Of a DNA stretch of 64,000 bases, positions 58,700-64,000 are shown in pieces. Position numbers and translations under genes: made by a program. This DNA comes from VXYK01 sp965221585 (GTDB lineage Bacteria; Actinomycetota; Acidimicrobiia; Acidimicrobiales; Aldehydirespiratoraceae). The first letter of the stretch is position 1; each line of letters begins with the position of its first letter. The notes below the pieces were generated by a model that worked only from the letters and a program-made list of their open reading frames with translations, did not search any database and had not been told where the DNA came from. The stretch lies in the NCBI GenBank assembly GCA_965221585.1, contig OZ244898.1, positions 310,001 to 374,000 on the forward strand, written 5' to 3'.

Positions 58700-59713
58700 T
58701 CAGGCGAATACTTGTGTGACAGCGGCAGGGATAGCGGCGGGACCGTCGATCACGGCAAACCGTGCCCCGACCTTGTTGGCGAACTCCTTGGCGTCGTCCG
58801 CGTCGTCGGCAGGTGCTAGCACCGCCAGCTCGTCGAGACGCCGCGCCGCGGCTACTGGATCAGCTCCGGTGGTGGCTCGGCAATCCGACAACAGGATCAC
58901 GACTCGCCTTTTAGCGCGCGATCGGTCGAGTTGCTCATTCGCCGCAGCCAATGCTCCGGCCAGATCTGTGGTTCCCTGGCCGCGCAGGCGCAATAGGGAA
59001 TTGACCACCGGTGAAGCAGCCTTGGCATCCTGCTGTGATTTCAACACCAGGATTCGATCGGCGAACACGAGGGCTGACCAATCGCTGGGGACCCGGTACG
59101 AACACGCTGCTGCGGCCACCGCCGCAGTTGCCAGACGTTGACCGCTCATTGAACCGCTTCGGTCGACAACCAAAGCAAGAGCAGTCATGGGCTTGGTCCA
59201 GTGCCGGACCTTCAGGTCGGCCATGTCGGCGCTGATGCCGCCGGCGTTGGCGTTGACAAGAGCGTCGATCGAGCGGTCGATGTCGAGGTCTCCCTCGAAC
59301 CGGTCCGCCGCAGAAGAGACCATCCGGCCAACTCCTCGAGCACCGACGGGACCGCCGCGGGCCACATCGAGCACTAAGCGCCCGGCAATCCGTGCGGCGA
59401 GCGCTGCCATGCGCCTGTCTGTGGCGGACGACATCTCTGTCAACAACGTCAGAGCATGGTCGATGTCGTCGTCGATGAGTTCGGCCAGTGAATCGGCGTC
59501 GATCTCGCCGACCTCCCCGCTGATATCGTCAAAGCCGTGGTGGCGGCTCAGTTGGCCGCGTGGAATCGTGCGGCGATTCTCATCGGCCAGCGCATCGAGG
59601 GCGTCACTGCCCTCAAGTGTGAGAGGGGTGTGGTGGTTGCCCCCTACGGGGCTGGGGCTTTTCCCGGGTCGGTATCGCTCGCCGGCTGCTCGGCACCAAC
59701 GATCATCTCCCAC
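58700..59713 (-). CDS. VWA-domain protein, partner of MoxR ATPase
   Basis: Product of 337 aa. The C-terminal half is a von Willebrand factor A domain with a complete MIDAS metal site: DRSGSMS (Asp184, Ser186, Ser188), Thr in GQGTTDLAGAL (near 248) and LLSDC. The N-terminal half is helical (LDALADENRRTIPRGQLSRH). In MoxR/VWA pairs, the VWA protein serves as substrate adaptor of an AAA+ chaperone. The ATG at 59713 is the only usual start, giving a 70-bp overlap with the moxR gene in another frame. No ATG, GTG or TTG occurs in frame between there and the conserved part. Confidence 0.82.
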   Translation of the reverse strand: MGDDRWCRAAGERYRPGKSPSPVGGNHHTPLTLEGSDALDALADENRRTIPRGQLSRHHGFDDISGEVGEIDADSLAELIDDDIDHALTLLTEMSSATDRRMAALAARIAGRLVLDVARGGPVGARGVGRMVSSAADRFEGDLDIDRSIDALVNANAGGISADMADLKVRHWTKPMTALALVVDRSGSMSGQRLATAAVAAAACSYRVPSDWSALVFADRILVLKSQQDAKAASPVVNSLLRLRGQGTTDLAGALAAANEQLDRSRAKRRVVILLSDCRATTGADPVAAARRLDELAVLAPADDADDAKEFANKVGARFAVIDGPAAIPAAVTQVFA

Positions 59714-60564
59714 AGTTCCGTGACAACGTCTTCGGGGGTGCGGTCAGCGCCTTCGTGCAGGCGAATACGTCCAGAAATAGCTGCCAAAGCGGAATCAAGA
59801 CCCATAGCTGGATCATCGAATTCGGCAGACCGGATTGTTGCCAGACGGGTTGCTATCTCGAAGAGGTCGATAGCGCCGCGGACCGACGAACCGATGCGCA
59901 GATCGGGATGCTGGCGGGTTGCTCGGGCAATCGCGACTCCACGGCGCAGCAAGGTCTCGCTTGCTTCGGTCGGTTCCAGCGGCTCAACCCGCAAACGGAC
60001 AATCTCGCGTTCCTCGTCGAAGGACTGGTAGTCCAGCGAGATCCGTGACATCCGGTCGTAGATCGCGCTCGACACTCGCGCCGTTCCGATGTTGTCGAAC
60101 GGGTTCATCGCCGCGACCAGACGGAATCCGTCTGCGGCTTGTACCCGCCCGACACGCGGCAAGGTGAGTTCACCCTCCGACATCACAGTGATCAGCAGGT
60201 TGATGGTCTCCTCCGGTACACGGTTCAGTTCCTCCACGTAGAGCAGCGAACCGGTACGGAGAGCCTCCACAAGCGGACCGTCCACGAAGACGTCAGGTGA
60301 GTAGCCCTCCGCCATCACCCGCGATGGATCGAACTGGCCGGCCAAGCGTGCGGGGGTCAACTCGGCGTTGCCCTCGACGAACACCAGGCCAATACCGGAA
60401 GCGTCAGCGACAGCGCGCAGGATCGTGGACTTGCCCGTGCCCGGAGGACCTTCGAACAACACATGTCGGTTCGCGCCCAGCGCGGCCACGAGCAGTTCAA
60501 GCTCGCGGCGGCGACCAACGATCGCGGACTTCAACCGGTCGAGAAACTCGGGATCGTTGAGCAT
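59644..60564 (-). CDS. MoxR-family AAA+ ATPase
   Basis: Product of 306 aa. Walker A GPPGTGKS (39-46), Walker B LLYVEELN (107-114), sensor 1 AAMNPFDNIGTARV and the arginine segment YDRMSRI; a helical lid follows. MoxR ATPases act with VWA proteins to mature or activate enzymes, for example methanol dehydrogenase and CO dehydrogenase. It lies 16 bp after the alcohol dehydrogenase gene and overlaps the VWA gene, so the enzyme and the chaperone pair are probably co-expressed. Confidence 0.92.
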   Translation of the reverse strand: MLNDPEFLDRLKSAIVGRRRELELLVAALGANRHVLFEGPPGTGKSTILRAVADASGIGLVFVEGNAELTPARLAGQFDPSRVMAEGYSPDVFVDGPLVEALRTGSLLYVEELNRVPEETINLLITVMSEGELTLPRVGRVQAADGFRLVAAMNPFDNIGTARVSSAIYDRMSRISLDYQSFDEEREIVRLRVEPLEPTEASETLLRRGVAIARATRQHPDLRIGSSVRGAIDLFEIATRLATIRSAEFDDPAMGLDSALAAISGRIRLHEGADRTPEDVVTELWEMIVGAEQPASDTDPGKAPAP

Positions 60565-60580
60565 TGGACCGGTTCCCAGA

Positions 60581-61693
60581 TCAGTTGAAGGTTATGACGC
60601 CGCGCACGTTCTTGTTGTCGAGCATGTCTTCGTAGCCCTCGTTGACTTGATCGAGCGTGTAGGTGTTGGTGATCATCTCGTCAAGCTTGATCTGACCGGC
60701 CTGGTACATCGAGAGGATGTGCGGGATCTCCTGACGTGGTGAGGTGGAGCCGAACAGGCAGCCGCGGAGCTGCTTGTTCATCATGGCGAACTCGAACAGG
60801 TTGAGCTGAACGTCCATCTGCATTGCGGGGGCGACGGCAGTTGCGACCACGGTTCCGCCTTTGCGGGTGAGGAACTGGGCCGGTGCGACCATGTCGCCGG
60901 TGAGAACGCTCGGGGTCAGAATGACGCTGTCGGCCATGACCCCCAGGGTCAACTGCCCGACGAGCTGCGTTGCCTCCTCCATCGATCCGGCCCGGTGAGT
61001 CGCCCCGAACTCCATGGCGCTCTCCTGTTTGAACTCCGAGGGATCAACTGCCACGACGTTCTTGGCTCCGGCCACGGCCGCCCCCTGGATTGCGGCATGG
61101 CCCAAGCCCCCGCAGCCGACGATCACTACGGTATCGCCCGGTTTCACGTCGGCGCGGTTCACCGCCGAGCCGTATCCCGTGGTGACGCCGCAGCTGACCA
61201 ACGCAGCCGGGCCTGCCGGGATGTCCTTGGCGATCTTGATTGCGGAGTCGACGCTGATGACCATGTGCTCGGCGAAGGTACCCAGCTTCAAGAAAGCGGT
61301 CAGGTCCTCGCCGTCGGCGCTGTGGTGCCGGAAACCGCCGGCCATCATCTCGGGCTCCATCAGGTGTGCGCCGAGGTCGCACAGGTTCTGCTGACCGGAG
61401 GCGCACCAGTTGCATTTCCCGCAGGAGGGGATGAACGAACAGGAGATGTGGTCGTCGACCTCGAACTCGGTTACGCCGGGTCCTGTCGCCAGCACCACGC
61501 CCGCGCCCTCGTGTCCGCCAACAAGCGGCAACGGTGCCGGCATGGTGCCGTCGTGAGCGTGTTCGTCTGAATGGCACATTCCCGCGGCGAGGGTCTTGAC
61601 GAGAATCTCGCCCTCGCGCGGCTCGTCGAGTTCGATCTCTTCAACGCTCCAAGGTGTATTGGGTTCACGGAGGATTGCGGCCCTTGTCTTCAT
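60581..61693 (-). CDS. NDMA-type (mycofactocin-associated) zinc alcohol dehydrogenase
   Basis: Product of 370 aa from the ATG at 61693, preceded by AAAGGA. Catalytic zinc ligands are expected at Cys40 (AAGMCHSDEH), His61 (GGHEGAG) and Cys168 (VSCGVTTGYGSA). The structural zinc lobe is CGKCNWCASGQQNLC. The nucleotide-binding GCGGLGHAAIQG is at about 193-204. The sequence fits the NDMA-dependent alcohol dehydrogenase family, whose tightly bound NAD is recycled by mycofactocin. It is the first gene of the ADH-MoxR-VWA-MftF unit. A close paralogue begins at 63668. Confidence 0.88.
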   Translation of the reverse strand: MKTRAAILREPNTPWSVEEIELDEPREGEILVKTLAAGMCHSDEHAHDGTMPAPLPLVGGHEGAGVVLATGPGVTEFEVDDHISCSFIPSCGKCNWCASGQQNLCDLGAHLMEPEMMAGGFRHHSADGEDLTAFLKLGTFAEHMVISVDSAIKIAKDIPAGPAALVSCGVTTGYGSAVNRADVKPGDTVVIVGCGGLGHAAIQGAAVAGAKNVVAVDPSEFKQESAMEFGATHRAGSMEEATQLVGQLTLGVMADSVILTPSVLTGDMVAPAQFLTRKGGTVVATAVAPAMQMDVQLNLFEFAMMNKQLRGCLFGSTSPRQEIPHILSMYQAGQIKLDEMITNTYTLDQVNEGYEDMLDNKNVRGVITFN

Positions 61694-61802
61694 TGCGATT
61701 CCTTTGGATGGCTCGTTCAGGACGCCCCTCGGGGAGGGTCTGCCGAGGTGGTTGTCACGTCGCTGAACGTAGCAGCCCAACGCCCCAACAACCCCACCGG
61801 TG

Positions 61803-62486
61803 CTAGTAGGGGAGGCCGACGGCTGTGGTCAGGAACTTGGCGTACGGCGATGCCGTGCGGCAGGCGTCGGCGAACTCGTCAATGAATCCGGGCGCTGTTG
61901 CTTCCTCCTCAGCGAAGGGGACGGCAGCTATGTGGTCCTTGCGCTTGAGGTCGTCGATGTCGGGATGATCGGGGTCGAACCCCCTGGGCGGACGCTTCAG
62001 CGAGTCCCCTCCCAACTCGAACTCCTCGGCGAAGGCGGGCGCTTGCACGGCATCGTGCCAGCTCTGCGAGTCCTCGACGATCCGTTCCCGGATGCGGTTG
62101 AGCGCGGCCGAGTCCGGTCGCCAGATGCCGATTCCCGCGAAGACGTTGTCGGGTTCGAGGTGAAGGTAGAACCCCGGCGCGTGCGCCGACTTGCCGGCCT
62201 CGTGGCGGAAGTGAACTGCGGCTTGGGTCTTGTAGGGCGACTTGTCCTTGGAGAACCTCACGTCGCGATAGATGCGGAACATGGAACCGCCGTTGGTCCT
62301 TGTGTCGGCAACGAAGTGCTCGCTGATCGAATGAAGGTGCGGTTCGAAGTCTGCGATGAAATCGAGCAGCGGCTCCTTGACATCGTGGATGTAGCGCGCC
62401 TTGTTGTCGGCGAACCACCCCCGATCGTTGTTGGCTCGCAACTCGCGTAGGAATTGAAACAACTCTGGACCGAAGTGAGCCTGCAT
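61803..62486 (-). CDS. DUF2461 (TIGR02453) family protein
   Basis: Product of 227 aa. It has the family motifs NDRGWFADNKARYIHDVKEP, FRIYRDVRFSKDKSPYKTQA and FYLHLEPDNVFAGIGIWRPD. The family is widespread, its function is unknown, and no catalytic role has been shown. It lies between the oxygenase and the alcohol dehydrogenase, on the same strand but 109 bp from the dehydrogenase. Confidence 0.9.
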   Translation of the reverse strand: MQAHFGPELFQFLRELRANNDRGWFADNKARYIHDVKEPLLDFIADFEPHLHSISEHFVADTRTNGGSMFRIYRDVRFSKDKSPYKTQAAVHFRHEAGKSAHAPGFYLHLEPDNVFAGIGIWRPDSAALNRIRERIVEDSQSWHDAVQAPAFAEEFELGGDSLKRPPRGFDPDHPDIDDLKRKDHIAAVPFAEEEATAPGFIDEFADACRTASPYAKFLTTAVGLPY

Positions 62487-62557
62487 ATCCAGAGTTCTAC
62501 TCCACGAAGTACCGATTGCGATGGTTTCTGTTCAACCGTTACGGAGGAGCTGGTATC

Positions 62558-63616
62558 TCAGCCGTAGTGGAGGGCCATGTTCTCGGGGTAGCTGCGGGAG
62601 AAGTAGTTCCAGAGCTGCTCGCCGTAGGTGGAGGGGCGATAACTGCTGGCAATGTCGCCGACGCCAGCTTCGGTCTCCTCCTTGAGGGCCATGAAACCGG
62701 CGCTAGTGTGATGAGGACTCGCCGCCACCGCCGCCACGAAGCGGTTATCAAGAGGCAGTGGGGCCAACGAGGCGTCCAGCGACGGGCCGTGGAAGTAGCC
62801 CGCCGAATAGCGTTCGCAGGTGGTGATCACCCGGTGTGGAGTCGCAACCAGATAGTTGCCGGTCATAGCCTGCAGCATCTCGCCGAGGTTGATGACGAAC
62901 GACCCCTCCACGTACGGAACATCGATCCAATCGCCGGCCTGGTTCTGAACCTGCAACCCAGCGGTTGGGCCCGGCGCGAGCACCGTCAGGAAACCGGTGT
63001 CGTGATGGGCGTTGACCCCCGCGCCGCCGTCAGGTGTGGGTGGATAGTGGATGAACTTCGACAGCGACATCGGGCGCTCCCCGAAGTACCGCTTCATGTG
63101 GTCCTCGGACAACCCGAGACCCAACGACAAGGCGCTGAGCAGCCGGTCCGCCAACGCACCGAGCTCGTCGAACCAGCGGATGGCAAGCTTCCGCTGCCCG
63201 ACCAGGACTTCCTCAGGCAGCCACTGGTTGGGCCCCAGCAGCCGCAGATAATTGGGTTCGGCGTCTCTGGGGTGGGCCGGCCACTCGCTCCACCAGTCGA
63301 TCTGTTCACGGATGTCGGGGCGGTTGTTGGTGTACTCGGCCCCGACCGGCTCCCATCCCCGGAAATGGCGTGACTTGGTTTTGTCGATAAGCGCCTTGGT
63401 CTCGTCGGGCAGGGCGAAGAAGCGGTGCATCATCTGAAACACGTCATCGCACAACCCGTCGCTCACTCCATGGTTCACAACCAGGAAGAAGCCGACCTCA
63501 TGGCAGACGCGGCACAGTTCCTCCGCCAAACCTCGACGCGCTTCCAAAGATTCCGACGGCTCCGACAGCGGCCCGAGATCGACGACCGGAATCCGGTCGA
63601 ACGGCTCAGAACTCAT
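62558..63616 (-). CDS. 2-oxoglutarate/Fe(II) oxygenase, isopenicillin N synthase-like
   Basis: Product of 352 aa. N-terminal DIOX_N segment IPVVDLGPL and EVGFFLVVNHGVSDGL; the C-terminal jelly roll carries the iron facial triad HHDTG (His204 or 205, Asp206) and His261 in PHRV, plus the cosubstrate-binding RYS (269-271). The family hydroxylates or desaturates small molecules. There is no biosynthetic cluster around to indicate the substrate. It lies between two alcohol dehydrogenase genes, 51 bp after the second one. Confidence 0.88.
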   Translation of the reverse strand: MSSEPFDRIPVVDLGPLSEPSESLEARRGLAEELCRVCHEVGFFLVVNHGVSDGLCDDVFQMMHRFFALPDETKALIDKTKSRHFRGWEPVGAEYTNNRPDIREQIDWWSEWPAHPRDAEPNYLRLLGPNQWLPEEVLVGQRKLAIRWFDELGALADRLLSALSLGLGLSEDHMKRYFGERPMSLSKFIHYPPTPDGGAGVNAHHDTGFLTVLAPGPTAGLQVQNQAGDWIDVPYVEGSFVINLGEMLQAMTGNYLVATPHRVITTCERYSAGYFHGPSLDASLAPLPLDNRFVAAVAASPHHTSAGFMALKEETEAGVGDIASSYRPSTYGEQLWNYFSRSYPENMALHYG

Positions 63617-63667
63617 GACCCTCAGCCTACGGTCTGGGCTCCGTCACAACCAGACCGTCGACACGAC

Positions 63668-64000
63668 CTAATCGAAGACGATCACGCCGCGGATGTTCTT
63701 GTCGTCGCGCATGTCCTGGTAACCCTCATTGATCTCATCCAGCGAGTAGGTCTGGGTGACCAACTCATCGAGTTTGAGCTGCCCTGCCTGGTACATCGAG
63801 AGCAGATGGGGCACCGCTCGACGAGGACTGTCGGAACCGTAGATCGTGCCTCGCAGCTGCTTGTTCATCATGGCGAACTCGAAGAGGTTCAGCTGCACGT
63901 CCATCTGGGTCATCGGGGCCAAACCTGTGATCACGACGGTTCCGCCCTTGCGGGCCAGAAACTGAGCGGGCGCCACCAGATCGCCCGTTACGACACCGGG
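63668..64000 (-). CDS. Second NDMA-type alcohol dehydrogenase, C-terminal part (runs off the window)
   Basis: The frame stays open to base 64000, so only the C-terminal 110 residues are seen. They closely match the dehydrogenase at 60581-61693: QMDVQLNLFEFAMMNKQLRG is identical, and roughly 70 percent of the shared 100 residues agree by eye. It differs in IYGSDSPRRAVPH against LFGSTSPRQEIPH near the coenzyme site. It is probably a second mycofactocin-type dehydrogenase with different substrate preference. Confidence 0.88.
   Translation of the reverse strand, partial: PGVVTGDLVAPAQFLARKGGTVVITGLAPMTQMDVQLNLFEFAMMNKQLRGTIYGSDSPRRAVPHLLSMYQAGQLKLDELVTQTYSLDEINEGYQDMRDDKNIRGVIVFD

Overview
The window looks like chromosomal core DNA of a high-GC actinobacterium. 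The best fit is a deep-branching Actinomycetota lineage such as Acidimicrobiia, but this is inferred from gene content and order, not from a database search. Supporting features are the order rpoA-rplQ-truA-rplM-rpsI-glmM-glmS-acpS-nnr-tsaEB-rimI-tsaD-groESL, a CIRCE-controlled groESL operon, tRNA-Trp just upstream of secE-nusG, an RpoC with a long coiled coil near its N-terminus, and mycofactocin-type genes. Almost everything is on the minus strand. I see no insertion sequence, prophage, CRISPR array or rRNA gene.

Layout. 1-3649: end of a metallo-beta-lactamase-fold hydrolase gene, an acyl-ACP thioesterase, guaA and a CoA-type Nudix hydrolase. 3728-5861: groES-groEL with terminator, promoter and a perfect CIRCE operator. 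5883-9607: the t6A tRNA-modification genes tsaE, tsaB and tsaD with rimI, overlapping one another and led by a P1-family peptidase. 9672-11404: two plus-strand exported proteins of unknown function. 11439-18258: nnr, acpS, an exceptionally large GlmS-like protein (1148 aa) and glmM. 18322-34615: rplM-rpsI, truA, the alpha operon, infA, adk, secY and the spc and S10 ribosomal-protein genes. 34918-37011: a membrane permease and a lipoprotein that separate rplC from rpsJ. 37129-41658: rpsJ, tuf, fusA, rpsG, rpsL. 41794-54553: rpoC, rpoB, a protein phosphatase, rplL, rplJ, rplA, rplK, nusG, secE. 54555-55889: tRNA-Trp, an ECF sigma/anti-sigma pair, tRNA-Met and tRNA-Thr. 56001-64000: an MFS transporter, then a minus-strand unit of NDMA-type alcohol dehydrogenase, MoxR ATPase, VWA protein and mycofactocin glycosyltransferase MftF, followed by a DUF2461 protein, a 2-oxoglutarate/Fe(II) oxygenase and a second, truncated alcohol dehydrogenase.

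How it works together. Most of the window is the transcription-translation core: RNA polymerase alpha, beta and beta-prime, about 30 ribosomal proteins, EF-Tu, EF-G, IF-1, NusG and Sec translocon subunits. It is interleaved with tRNA modification, chaperonin and cell-wall precursor genes (GlmS to GlmM). Many gene pairs overlap as TGATG or ATGA, which implies translational coupling.

Most worth a second look: (1) the ADH-MoxR-VWA-MftF unit, which suggests a chaperone-assisted mycofactocin-dependent alcohol oxidation system; (2) the 1148-aa GlmS, which keeps the catalytic residues of GlmS but carries several insertions and a C-terminal domain; (3) long acidic tails on ribosomal proteins L22, S3 and L10 and on the NusG N-terminus; (4) interruptions of normally unbroken operons between rpsJ and rplC and between rplL and rpoB.
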